Shown in pieces: positions 1 through 7,200 of a stretch of 9,100 nucleotides of DNA. The stretch spans positions 1-9,100 of the forward strand of contig JAIRTI010000250.1 of NCBI GenBank assembly GCA_031255035.1, read 5' to 3'. Both the position numbers and the translations under genes were made by a program. Position 1 is the stretch's first letter. Every line of letters starts with the position of its first letter. Below the pieces are notes generated by a model. That model was not told the origin of the DNA, made no database searches, and worked only from the letters and a program-made list of their open reading frames with translations. The stretch is from Desulfovibrio sp. (GTDB lineage Bacteria; Desulfobacterota; Desulfovibrionia; Desulfovibrionales; Desulfovibrionaceae).

Positions 1-192
1 AACCGCTTGCTGGACGCCGGGAAAGACGGGTTTGAGGGCGGCCTGTCCACCCGCAAGTACATGGGGATGACCAGAACTTCCCGCTCAACGGCTTGGCGCG
101 AAATTGAAGATTTGCTCCAGAAAAAAATGCTGCGCCCCTTGCCCGGAGGCGGACGCAACGTTGCCTATGAACTCGCTTGGGCACCTGAGTAG
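1..192 (+). CDS. Fic family protein, C-terminal fragment (5' end outside window)
   Basis: The reading frame is open from the first base (N-R-L-L-D-A-G) and stops at TAG 190-192, so these 63 codons are the tail of a gene that begins upstream. The segment LLDAGKDGFEGGLSTRKYMG followed by a Ser/Thr-rich helix and WREIEDLL..K..LRPL.GGGRNVAYEL closely resembles the winged-helix tail at the C-terminus of many Fic proteins, where a recognition helix (TRTSRSTAWREI, residues about 23-34 of the fragment) precedes the wing. Fic enzymes usually transfer AMP to target-protein hydroxyls, but the catalytic HPFxxGNGR loop lies outside the window, so activity cannot be judged. A TTG at position 7 could be read as a start, but no Shine-Dalgarno site is visible and the frame continues upstream. 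A lone winged-helix regulator is the alternative. The family call rests on recall of the tail motif. Confidence 0.7.
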   Translation, partial: NRLLDAGKDGFEGGLSTRKYMGMTRTSRSTAWREIEDLLQKKMLRPLPGGGRNVAYELAWAPE

Positions 193-210
193 AACTCGGG
201 CGTGAGCGCT

Positions 211-247
211 TCCACGGCGTTGATACGCCAATCGGTGGAGATTTTTG
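211..247 (+). terminator. Probable intrinsic terminator of the fic-like gene
   Basis: A two-part stem lies 18 bp after the stop at 192. TCCAC (211-215) pairs with GTGGA (235-239), and inside it GGCGT (216-220) pairs with ACGCC (225-229) around a TGAT loop; AATCG (230-234) is a bulge on the 3' side. The run ATTTTTG follows at 241-247. The stem is interrupted and the T-run short, so it is weaker than the terminator behind cheW. It would separate the fic-like transcript from the ATPase gene at 290. Confidence 0.5.
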
Positions 248-289
248 TTCATCTGAAAAGGACCAGGCGAAGCCGCAGGGAGGACGCCA

Positions 290-1783
290 GTGTTTGATTC
301 CGCCAACAGAGCCTTTATTGCCGTCAATGACGCCGAAGATGTCTGCCTGAACCCGAAAATGGCCAACCGGCACGGCCTGATCACCGGCGCAACGGGCACG
401 GGCAAGACCGTTACCTTGCAAAACATGGCCGAAACCTTCAGCCGGATGGGCGCGGCCGTGTTCGCCGCCGACGTCAAGGGCGACCTTTCGGGTGTGGCCG
501 TAGCCGGCGGCAACAAGGAAAGCGTGGTTAAACGGGTAAAAGCATACGGCCTTGATGAAAAAGGCTTTGTTTTTCAGGCTTTTCCCGTGCAGTTCTGGGA
601 TTTGTCCGGCGAGCGGGGCGCGCCGGTCCGGGCCGCCATCGGCGATATGGGGCCGCTGTTGCTGGGCCGTCTGCTTGAACTGAACGACACGCAGAGCGCC
701 GTCCTGACCGTTGTTTTTAAAATAGCCGAAGATGAATCCCTCGAACTGATCGACCTGAAAGACCTGCGGAAAGTGCTGGAATACGCGGCCGCCAACGCCG
801 CCAGATATTCAACCGCCTATGGCAACATCTCCGGCGCCAGCGTCGGCGCCATCCAGCGCTCCCTGGTGGCCCTCGAACAGCAGGGGGCCGGGCTCTTTTT
901 CGGCGAACCGGCCCTGGATATCAACGACCTTCTCCGCACGGAAAACGGCCGGGGCGTCATCAATATTCTGGCCTCGGACAAGCTCATGCGGTCGCCCAGA
1001 CTGTACAGCACCTTTTTGCTCTGGCTGTTGGACAAGCTGTTTACGGTCCTGCCGGAACTCGGCGACCCGGAACGGCCAAAGCTGGTGTTCTTTTTTGACG
1101 AAGCCCACATGCTCTTTGACGGCGCGTCCAAAGCCCTGCTGGAAAAAGTCGAGCAGGTGGCGCGCCTTATCCGGTCCAAAGGCGTCGGCGTCTATTTCAT
1201 CTCCCAGAGCCCGGCCGACATCCCCGATTCCATCCTCGGACAACTGGGCAATCGGGTGCAGCACGCGCTTCGAGCCTACACCCCCAAAGACCAGCGCGCC
1301 CTGAAGGCCGCCGCTCAGTCCTTCAGACCCAACCCGGCCTTTTCCACCGGGACCGCGATTGCCGAACTTGGCATGGGCGAGGCCCTGCTGTCTTTTCTGG
1401 ATGAAAAGGGCGCGCCCCGGCCGGTCGAAAGAGCCTTTATCCTGCCCCCCGAAGGCCGGATAGGACCGCTGGACGACGCCACGCGCCGGAGCATGCTTGA
1501 ATCCTCGCCCCTGTACCGCTTCTATGCCGACGGAATAGACAGGCGCTCGGCCTACGAGACCCTGTCCGCGACGCCGCGCGCCACCGTCAGCGCCAAAGAC
1601 CGCGCCGCCATGGAAAAGGCCGAGGCCAGAGCCGGAAAGGAAGAGGAAAAAGCCAGACAGCGGGCCGCCAGGGAAGAGCGGCGCGCCGCCAAAGACCGGC
1701 AGAAGTTCTGGACGGGCATAGCCAAAAACATCGTGGCCCCGGTAGCCAGACAGTTGTTTTCAGCGATTTTCAAGCGCCGGTGA
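290..1783 (+). CDS. HerA/YjgR-like P-loop ATPase (DUF853 family)
   Basis: This 497-aa protein matches the size and layout of the YjgR/DUF853 family (E. coli YjgR is about 500 aa), a HerA/FtsK-related group of cytoplasmic P-loop ATPases whose function is poorly defined. Walker A is GATGTGKT (residues 33-40) and Walker B is [10 protein letters not shown] (264-273, acidic pair D270/E271). The block [20 protein letters not shown] (from residue 305), with the [11 protein letters not shown] that follows, is characteristic of the family and would carry the sensor/arginine-finger region. A basic and acidic helix-rich segment (about 433-472) likely forms a coiled coil, followed by a hydrophobic and basic tail ending FSAIFKRR. 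The start is GTG 290, chosen because AGGGAGG (277-283) lies 6 bp upstream and residues just after it already belong to the domain. The gene appears monocistronic, between the fic terminator and the palindromic element. Family assignment is firm; helicase or translocase activity is inferred from HerA. Confidence 0.9.
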   Translation: MFDSANRAFIAVNDAEDVCLNPKMANRHGLITGATGTGKTVTLQNMAETFSRMGAAVFAADVKGDLSGVAVAGGNKESVVKRVKAYGLDEKGFVFQAFPVQFWDLSGERGAPVRAAIGDMGPLLLGRLLELNDTQSAVLTVVFKIAEDESLELIDLKDLRKVLEYAAANAARYSTAYGNISGASVGAIQRSLVALEQQGAGLFFGEPALDINDLLRTENGRGVINILASDKLMRSPRLYSTFLLWLLDKLFTVLPELGDPERPKLVFFFDEAHMLFDGASKALLEKVEQVARLIRSKGVGVYFISQSPADIPDSILGQLGNRVQHALRAYTPKDQRALKAAAQSFRPNPAFSTGTAIAELGMGEALLSFLDEKGAPRPVERAFILPPEGRIGPLDDATRRSMLESSPLYRFYADGIDRRSAYETLSATPRATVSAKDRAAMEKAEARAGKEEEKARQRAAREERRAAKDRQKFWTGIAKNIVAPVARQLFSAIFKRR

Positions 1784-1815
1784 ATGTTGAGACTTTTTCA
1801 GCAATCGAGTGGCGT

Positions 1816-1846
1816 GAAATATCCGGGGCGCAGCCCCGGTTTCTGT
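1816..1846 (+). terminator. GC-rich hairpin behind the ATPase gene, at the left edge of the palindromic element
   Basis: CCGGGGC (1823-1829) and GCCCCGG (1833-1839) form a perfect 7-bp stem around a 3-nt loop (GCA). GAAA (1816-1819) can also pair with TTTC (1840-1843) across a 3-nt bulge. TTTCTGTT follows, a broken T-tract. It is 33 bp after the ATPase stop, so it can act as that gene's terminator. It also ends just where the long inverted repeat begins, and an analogous hairpin lies outside the other visible element ends, so it may belong to the repeat unit. Confidence 0.55.
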
Positions 1847-2113
1847 TGTCGAAGCCAATTTGATCGCATGTGGGCACCGCCCACAGCGCCAGGCCGCCGG
1901 CCCCAGCTTCGTACCTGGACCCGGCGAATGGGTGACTGAAGTGCTGCCCTGTTGCTGTGCGCAGCCGGACCCCCTCAGTTTGGGTTCCGGCTACGCGTAT
2001 CAACATGGCAAAACTCCCGTCACCCAATCGCCGGGTCCAGGTACGAAGCTGGGGCCGGCAAGGTCCTGGCGGGTGTGGGCAGAGCCCACATGCGATCAAA
2101 TTGGCTTCGACAA
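1846..2113. repeat. Long imperfect palindromic intergenic element, copy 1 (complete)
   Basis: The left arm 1846-1936 (from TTGTCGAAGCC) is the reverse complement of the right arm 2019-2113 (to GGCTTCGACAA), apart from a 3-nt mini-hairpin loop, a variable patch of 11 versus 15 nt and one substitution. Pairing resumes inward: 1945-1973 matches the reverse complement of 1982-2010 at 23 of 29 positions, leaving an apex near CTCAGTTT (about 1974-1981). The whole element could therefore fold as one roughly 268-nt hairpin in RNA, or a cruciform in DNA. Each arm contains a perfect 7-bp mini-hairpin (1869-1885 and 2074-2090). No convincing gene lies inside: the open frames are in the palindrome itself and lack ribosome sites. 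It encodes no transposase and I see no clear target-site duplication. It resembles a BIME- or MITE-like dispersed repeat; a second copy starts near 8995. I cannot assign it to a named family. Confidence 0.9.
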
Positions 2114-2117
2114 AATG

Positions 2118-2139
2118 AGAATTGCTGCCCCGGCAATTT
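2118..2139. other. Stem-loop at the right edge of the palindromic element
   Basis: AATTGCTG (from 2120) pairs with CGGCAATT (2131-2138) around a CCC loop, with one T.G wobble, giving about 8 bp. Read on the minus strand it is followed, after CTC, by ATTTTG, so it could weakly terminate leftward transcription. The sequence around it, ATTGC..GGCAATT plus the nearby ATTTTG tract, corresponds to the terminator beside copy 2 (8967-8998), which suggests it is part of the mobile or duplicated unit. No termination is needed here by a known minus-strand gene. Confidence 0.5.
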
Positions 2140-2218
2140 CCTTCTTGCCACTTGGGGAAAACATGACTATCGTCTTTTATTATTTACGCTCTTGCGCGTG
2201 ACGATCTGAAATTTTTGC

Positions 2219-2260
2219 CAACGACGCCAAAACGAAAAATCAGCGCTTCCTTTGGCGTTG
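2219..2260 (+). promoter_or_regulatory. Inverted repeat in the ugd leader
   Basis: ACGCCAAA (2224-2231) and TTTGGCGT (2251-2258) are perfect 8-bp complements around a 19-nt loop. CAA at 2219-2221 and CG at 2222-2223 let the stem grow to CAACG..CCAAA / TTTGGCGTTG with a 3-nt bulge. The stem ends 7 bp before the ugd Shine-Dalgarno site (2268), so it could affect ribosome access or be an operator. There is no T-run behind it, which argues against a terminator. The rest of 2141-2278 is AT-richer than the genes and probably holds the ugd promoter, but I see no clear -35/-10 pair. Confidence 0.35.
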
Positions 2261-2278
2261 CCTTTTCAAGGAGAGAGC

Positions 2279-3604
2279 ATGAGGCTTTGCATTGTGGGCA
2301 CCGGCTATGTCGGTCTTGTCAGCGCGGCTTGTTTCGCGGAAATGGGCAACGATGTGCGCTGCGTCGACGTGAACCCGGACATTGTGACCAACCTGACCAA
2401 AGGCGTCATCCATATTTTCGAGCCCGGCCTTGATTCGCTGGTGACGCGCAACACAGAGCAAGGACGGCTGACCTTTACCACCGATCTGGCCGAAGGGCTT
2501 GCCGGCGCGGTCGCGGTTTTTATCTGCGTGGGCACGCCGTCGCGTGATGACGGCTCCTGCGACCTGAGCCACATTATGACCGCCGCCAGGGATGTGGGCC
2601 GGTTGATGACCAGGCCCCTGGTCATCATTGACAAATCAACCGTGCCCGTGGGCACGGCCGACGCCGTGCACGCCGTGGTGGTCGAAGAACAGGACAGGCT
2701 CGGGAAGAGCATCCCCTTCAACGTGGTTTCAAATCCGGAGTTTTTGAAAGAGGGCGACGCCGTCAACGACTTCATGAAGCCGGACAGGGTCATCGTCGGC
2801 ACGGACAACGCCGAAGTCGCGGACATGCTGAGGGAGCTGTACGCCCCCTTCGCCCGGACCAGGGAAAAACTCATTGTGACCGGGGTGCGCAGCGCGGAAA
2901 TGATCAAATACGCGGCCAACTGCCTGTTGGCGGCAAAAATTTCTTTTATCAACGAAATCGCCAATATATGCGAACAGGTGGGGGCGGATGTCCGCGATGT
3001 GCGCATGGGCATCGGCGCCGACCACCGCATCGGCCCGCATTTTATCTATCCGGGGCTCGGCTATGGCGGTTCATGCTTTCCCAAGGACGTTCGCGCCCTT
3101 ATCCATACGGCCAAGGATGTCGGGGTTTTTCCCGAACTGCTCATGGCCGTCGACGCCGTGAACAACCGTCAGAAAAAGTACATGGCGTACAAGGTGGCCG
3201 AATATTTTGAACCCCTTGGCGGGGCCGCCGGCAAAACCCTGGCCCTGTGGGGACTGGCCTTCAAGGCCAGAACCGATGACCTGCGTGAATCCGCGGCCCT
3301 GACGATCATCAAGGAACTCACCGACCGGGGCATGTACATCAAGGCCTATGACCCGGTCGCCGGCGACAAGGCGAGAGAGTTGTTGCAGGACAACAATCTG
3401 GTGACTGTCGTTGACGAGCAGTACCAGGCCCTTGAAAACGCCGACGCGCTGCTGATCGCCACGGAATGGAACCAGTTCCGCATGCCGGATTTTGATCGCA
3501 TCAAAGAGTCCCTGTCGCTGCCGATCATTTTCGACGGCCGCAATCTCTATTCGGCGAAATATCTGGCCTCTTGCGGTTTTGCCTATTTTTGCATCGGCAG
3601 GTGA
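2279..3604 (+). CDS. ugd: UDP-glucose 6-dehydrogenase
   Basis: Ugd oxidises UDP-glucose twice with NAD+ to UDP-glucuronate, a cytoplasmic precursor of capsule, exopolysaccharide and modified lipopolysaccharide sugars. The 441-aa protein has every expected block: Rossmann motif GTGYVG (residues 7-12), the substrate segment NPEFLKEG (152-159), the central helix EMIKYAANCLLAAKISFINE with K210 and N214, the catalytic cysteine in GYGGSCFPKD (C266), FKARTDDLRES (328-338) and the C-terminal FDGRN (418-422). The cysteine context and FDGRN fit UDP-glucose rather than GDP-mannose dehydrogenases. Start is ATG 2279, with AAGGAGAG (2268-2275) just upstream; a TTG at 2252 extends the frame but would add nine residues before the Rossmann strand and lacks a good ribosome site. 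No polysaccharide cluster surrounds it, and no strong terminator is visible before cheW. Confidence 0.95.
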   Translation: MRLCIVGTGYVGLVSAACFAEMGNDVRCVDVNPDIVTNLTKGVIHIFEPGLDSLVTRNTEQGRLTFTTDLAEGLAGAVAVFICVGTPSRDDGSCDLSHIMTAARDVGRLMTRPLVIIDKSTVPVGTADAVHAVVVEEQDRLGKSIPFNVVSNPEFLKEGDAVNDFMKPDRVIVGTDNAEVADMLRELYAPFARTREKLIVTGVRSAEMIKYAANCLLAAKISFINEIANICEQVGADVRDVRMGIGADHRIGPHFIYPGLGYGGSCFPKDVRALIHTAKDVGVFPELLMAVDAVNNRQKKYMAYKVAEYFEPLGGAAGKTLALWGLAFKARTDDLRESAALTIIKELTDRGMYIKAYDPVAGDKARELLQDNNLVTVVDEQYQALENADALLIATEWNQFRMPDFDRIKESLSLPIIFDGRNLYSAKYLASCGFAYFCIGR

Positions 3605-3625
3605 GATGATCCGAATAAATAATTC

Positions 3626-3654
3626 GTGACAATATTTTTGGGATGAAGTACCGT
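3626..3654 (+). promoter_or_regulatory. Weak candidate sigma-70-type promoter upstream of cheW
   Basis: GTGACA (3626-3631, five of six bases of TTGACA) is 17 bp from TACCGT (3649-3654, only three of six bases of TATAAT). The AT-rich spacer ATATTTTTG suits a promoter. It is the best pair I see in the 142-bp gap between ugd and cheW, but the -10 match is poor and cheW could instead be read from ugd. Confidence 0.2.
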
Positions 3655-3678
3655 TAGAGTGAGGGATTATGGGGTGGC

Positions 3679-3710
3679 CTTTCGCATATCTCCATGCGGA
3701 CCTGCGAAAG
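3679..3710 (+). promoter_or_regulatory. Inverted repeat in the cheW leader
   Basis: CTTTCGCA (3679-3686) and TGCGAAAG (3703-3710) are perfect 8-bp complements separated by 16 nt. A competing GCAT (3684-3687) / ATGC (3694-3697) pairing lies inside. The site is 36 bp before the cheW start and is not followed by a T-run, so it is more likely a leader structure or an operator-like dyad than a terminator. It does not match the c-di-GMP riboswitch consensus that I know. Confidence 0.4.
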
Positions 3711-3746
3711 TAACGGAAAGATGCGCCTGAAAGATGAGGAGACGCG

Positions 3747-4220
3747 ATGGATATTGCGAAAAAACAGGATGACGAACTTCTCCAGTTGGTGACATTCAGC
3801 ATCGGGGAAGAAGAGTTCGGCGTGGATATCCTCAAGGTACAGGAAATCATCCGTACCATGGAGATAACCAAGGTTCCGAGGGCGGAAGATTTTGTCGAGG
3901 GCGTTATCAACCTGCGCGGCAAAGTTATTCCCATCATCGACCTGCGGCGCCGCTTCGGCCTGGATTCCAAGACACATGACAAGCATACCCGGATTATCGT
4001 CATTGAAATCAACAATATGATCGTCGGTTTCGTGGTTGATTCCGTGTCCGAGGTTCTGCGCATACCCGCAAGCACGGTGGAACCGCCGCCGCCCGTGGTC
4101 TCCGGGCTTGACTCCGATTATATCAGCGGCGTTGGCAAATTGCATGATCGTCTGCTTATCCTGCTCGATCTTGACAAACTTTTGTCGAGCGAAGACCTTG
4201 AAAACCTGGGTCAATTGTAA
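3747..4220 (+). CDS. cheW: Chemotaxis coupling protein CheW
   Basis: CheW is the cytoplasmic adaptor linking methyl-accepting chemoreceptors to the kinase CheA in the signalling array. The 157-aa length is typical of a single CheW domain. After a short polar N-terminus, the domain starts at LVTFSIGEEEFGVDILKVQE. EIIRTMEITKVP follows, then the hallmark VINLRGKVIPIIDLRRRFG (NLRGKVIPIIDLR at residues 55-67). The second lobe has TRIIVIEINNMIVGFVVDSV, SEVLRIP and ISGVGKLHDRLLILLDLDKLL. Start is ATG 3747 with GAGGAG (3736-3741) 5 bp upstream. No cheA, cheR, cheB or receptor gene is adjacent, so it is an isolated cheW; which array it serves cannot be told. A strong terminator behind it makes it the last gene of its transcript. 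Confidence 0.95.
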   Translation: MDIAKKQDDELLQLVTFSIGEEEFGVDILKVQEIIRTMEITKVPRAEDFVEGVINLRGKVIPIIDLRRRFGLDSKTHDKHTRIIVIEINNMIVGFVVDSVSEVLRIPASTVEPPPPVVSGLDSDYISGVGKLHDRLLILLDLDKLLSSEDLENLGQL

Positions 4221-4240
4221 TAAAAAAACTTTCCCAGGTT
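4203..4240 (+). other. Inverted repeat spanning the cheW stop codon
   Basis: AACCTGGG (4203-4210, inside the last cheW codons) and CCCAGGTT (4233-4240) are perfect 8-bp complements. The 22-nt loop contains the TAA stop (4218-4220) and an A-rich run. It directly abuts the main terminator stem at 4241. It could stabilise the 3' end of the mRNA, and for any leftward transcript the A-run would read as a T-run after the terminator stem. Confidence 0.4.
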
Positions 4241-4277
4241 GTTCGCCGTCGGGCTGAGCCGGCGGCGAACTTTTTTT
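4241..4277 (+). terminator. Strong intrinsic terminator of cheW
   Basis: A 12-bp stem (4241-4252 with 4259-4270, one T.G wobble, core GTTCGCCG / CGGCGAAC) closes a 6-nt loop (GCTGAG) and is followed by seven T (4271-4277). It is 20 bp after the cheW stop. This is the clearest terminator in the window. It also shows that the open frame reaching upstream of mfd to about 4239 cannot be its coding start. Confidence 0.93.
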
Positions 4278-4281
4278 CACC

Positions 4282-4285
4282 GGAG
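4282..4285 (+). promoter_or_regulatory. Ribosome binding site deciding the mfd start
   Basis: GGAG lies 7 bp before TTG 4293 and 4 bp before TTG 4290. The first gives normal spacing, so TTG 4293 is preferred. No ATG is available in frame near the start of the domain. It is only 4 bp past the cheW terminator T-run, so either mfd is transcribed by read-through or its promoter overlaps the cheW end; I see no convincing promoter. Confidence 0.55.
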
Positions 4286-4292
4286 TGCTTTG

Positions 4293-7200
4293 TTGCCTTT
4301 ATCAGCCCTGTTGTCATCCTTCCATTCCATCCCGGCCGACGGTCTTCACGTTGTCCGCTCGGGTTCCGGTTCCTTGGCCGCCCTTGCCTTCCACCTGCTT
4401 GAACACAACCACAACGTCGTTGTCGTCGCCGGGAACCATGATCAACTGACCGAATTCCGATCGCTTCTGACGCTTTTCAATCCAGAGCGTTCCAGCGGCG
4501 ACCCTTCCCCCATGCGCACGCAATGGCAGCGGCGCTTCGCCCTTGTGCCCCAGCACCCTTCCGGAACGGGCGGCAAGAGCGGCTGGGCCGAACGCATGGC
4601 CGCGCTCTATGCGCTGCAACAGCAGCGGGGCGCCAAGGGCGTGCTTCTGACTCTGGATAATTTTCTTCTGCGCCTGCCTCCCGCTGATATTTTTGCCGCC
4701 CACGAACTTATCCTGGCCAAAGGCATGGACATGGCCCCGGAACTGGTGCTTGAGCAGGCCGTGGATTGGGGCTATTCGCGGGCGCCGCTGGTCAGCGCTC
4801 CGGGCGATATCGCGGTGCGCGGCGACATCCTGGACATTTTCTGCCCCGGCTATTCGCGGCCGTTGCGCCTGGAGTTTTTCGGCGACACCCTGGACGACAT
4901 CCGGCTCTTCGATCCGCTGTCGCAGCGTTCCCTGGCGGATGTGCCCGAAATCCGCATGCTGCCCGTGTCTCCGGTCATCGTCAGCCGCCGTCTGAGGGCG
5001 GAGGCCGAAAAGCTGTGGGAAAAAGAAGCCAAAGCCGGGAGGCTTTCGCCAGCGGACGTGGCGGCGCTTATGCGCGCGGCCGACGCCGGCGGCCGGGGGC
5101 TTTTTTCGGGCGTGTTTTACGAAAAGGCTTCCCGTCTGGAAGACTGGCTGCCCTCGGACGCGGTTTATCTGCTGCCGGGCAAACGCGACGTGTCGCCGTT
5201 TCTTGAGGAAGCCGAGCGCGAATGGACCGACAGGCTGGCGCGGGATGGCGAGAACGGCGGCTTTCGGCAGCCCCGGTCCCTGGTGCTGCGTCCGCAATCC
5301 GAAGTCCTGGCTCTGTTCGCCGGCGCGCGGAAAGTCTATTTCGACGAACTGCGCATCGGCGTCGCCGCGGAGGCGGGCGTTCCCCTGCCGGAAAAAACCT
5401 ATCACGCTTTTCAGGACCTGTTTCCCGACCCGGAACAGCAGGAACGCCCGTGGCAGCATCTGGTCGGCGTCATGCGCGCCTGGAGTCAGGGCATACGAAA
5501 AAAGGGAGGGGACCGGGAAAGTTTCAATGCGGCGCAAAACGGCTTCAAGGCCGACAGCGCGTTGCGGCCGGTTCCGGGCGGCCGTCTGATCCTCTGTTTT
5601 TCATCGGAGCGCGCTAGAAACCGCTTCCTCAAGCTGGCCGGGCAGGACGGACTGACGCCGAAACTGCGGCTTGACGCTTCCGCGAGCGGTCTTTTCGCCC
5701 TGGTGGCGCCTTTTCGCAAGGGACTTTTCCTGGCCTGGGCCAAAACGCTGATACTGGGCGAGGACGTTTTGCAGCCCAAGGTGGAGCGCGGCCGCAAAGT
5801 TCCGCACAGCGCCTTTCAGGGGCTCGACCGCTACGACGCCCTTGCCGAAGGCGACTTCCTGGTCCACCGCGACTATGGCGTCGGGGTCTTCAAAGGCCTG
5901 CGCCGCATGGACCTTGGCGGAGGCGAGAGTGATTATCTGCTGCTGCACTATGCCGGCGACGACAAGCTGTACCTGCCCGTGGACCGGCTTTCGCTGATCC
6001 AGCGTTTCAAGTCGGGCGAAGGCGTCTCCCCGGCCACGGACCGCCTCGGCGGCGTTCAATGGGCGGCCGGCAAGGAAAAGGCCCGGAAAGCCATTGAGAA
6101 GATCGCCGCGGATCTGGTGGAAATGTACGCCCTGCGCAAGGTGGTCAAAGGCTTTCGCTACGGTCCCGTAAGCGAGCTGTACCGCGAATTCGAGGCTTCT
6201 TTCGGATTTGAAGAAACGCCGGACCAGGCCAGAGCCATTGAAGATGTGCTCGCCGACATGGAAAAGCCCGAACCCATGGACAGGCTGGTGTGCGGCGATG
6301 TCGGCTTCGGCAAGACGGAAGTGGCGCTGCGCGCCGCTTTCCGCGCCGCGCTGGAAAGCCGTCAGACGGTCCTGCTGTGCCCCACAACCGTTCTGGCCGA
6401 ACAGCATTATCAGACTTTCCGCAGCCGTCTGGCGGCTTTTCCGGTAAACGTCGGCATGCTCTCCCGCTTTGTTGCCAGCGCTAAGCAAAAGGATGTGCTG
6501 AACAAAACGGCCAAGGCCCAGGTGGATATTCTTATCGGCACCCACCGGCTGCTTTCAAAAGACGTCAAGGTGCCCAACCTCGGCCTGCTGGTGCTCGACG
6601 AGGAGCAGCGCTTCGGCGTACGCCACAAAGAACGCCTCAAGGCCATGCGGAAAAACATCGATGTGCTCACGCTGACGGCAACCCCCATTCCGCGCACCCT
6701 GCAACTCTCCCTTTCGGGCATACGGGAACTCTCGGTCATTGAAACGCCGCCGCCGGAACGAAAACCCGTGGCCACGGCCCTTATCGATCGTGACGAAGCC
6801 ACCTTGAAAACCATCATCGCGCGCGAACTGGAGCGAGAGGGACAGGTTTTCTGGGTGCACAACCGGGTGCAGGGGCTTGAGCGCGTTGCTGAATACGTCA
6901 AAACGCTCGCTCCGGGGGCGCGCGTGGGCATGGCGCACGGGCGGATGAAAGAAAACGACCTGGAAGAGGCCATGCACAAGTTCTGGCATGGCGAGCTGGA
7001 TGTGCTGGTCTGCACCTCCATCATCGAGTCCGGCCTGGATTTTCCAAGGGCCAACACCCTTATCGTCGATCAGGCCCAGAACTTCGGCCTGGGGCAACTG
7101 TATCAGCTCAGAGGCCGGGTGGGGCGCTCCGACAGGCAGGCCTTTGCCGTGTTCGTCACGCCCGACCCGGAACGCCTGCCGGACCTCGCCCGCAAACGGA

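Noticed and set aside
1770..2099. Open frames on both strands through the palindrome as a toxin or small protein gene
   Set aside because: No ribosome site, no domain, and the peptide repeats simply follow the inverted repeat.
1846..2113. Retron msr-msd or CRISPR-like array
   Set aside because: No reverse transcriptase or cas gene is in the window and the structure is one long palindrome rather than regularly spaced direct repeats.
1846..2113. Insertion sequence with terminal inverted repeats
   Set aside because: The arms take up nearly the whole element, there is no room for a transposase and no clear target-site duplication; a non-autonomous MITE-like origin stays possible.
3631..3657. 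FliA (sigma-28) promoter for cheW
   Set aside because: AATATTTT-N11-ACCGTTAG matches the flagellar consensus at only about five of eight bases in each half, which is within chance.
3674..3690. Sigma-54 promoter (TGGC at 3675)
   Set aside because: The GG and GC elements are not at the required 10-bp spacing.
4239..4292. N-terminal extension of Mfd to a TTG at 4239
   Set aside because: The extension would be encoded by the cheW terminator stem and T-run and has no ribosome site; GGAG at 4282-4285 supports 4293.
4314..5537. 407-codon minus-strand open frame opposite mfd
   Set aside because: It is antisense to conserved Mfd domains; composition (Gln/Arg/Gly-rich, no motifs) is that of a shadow frame.
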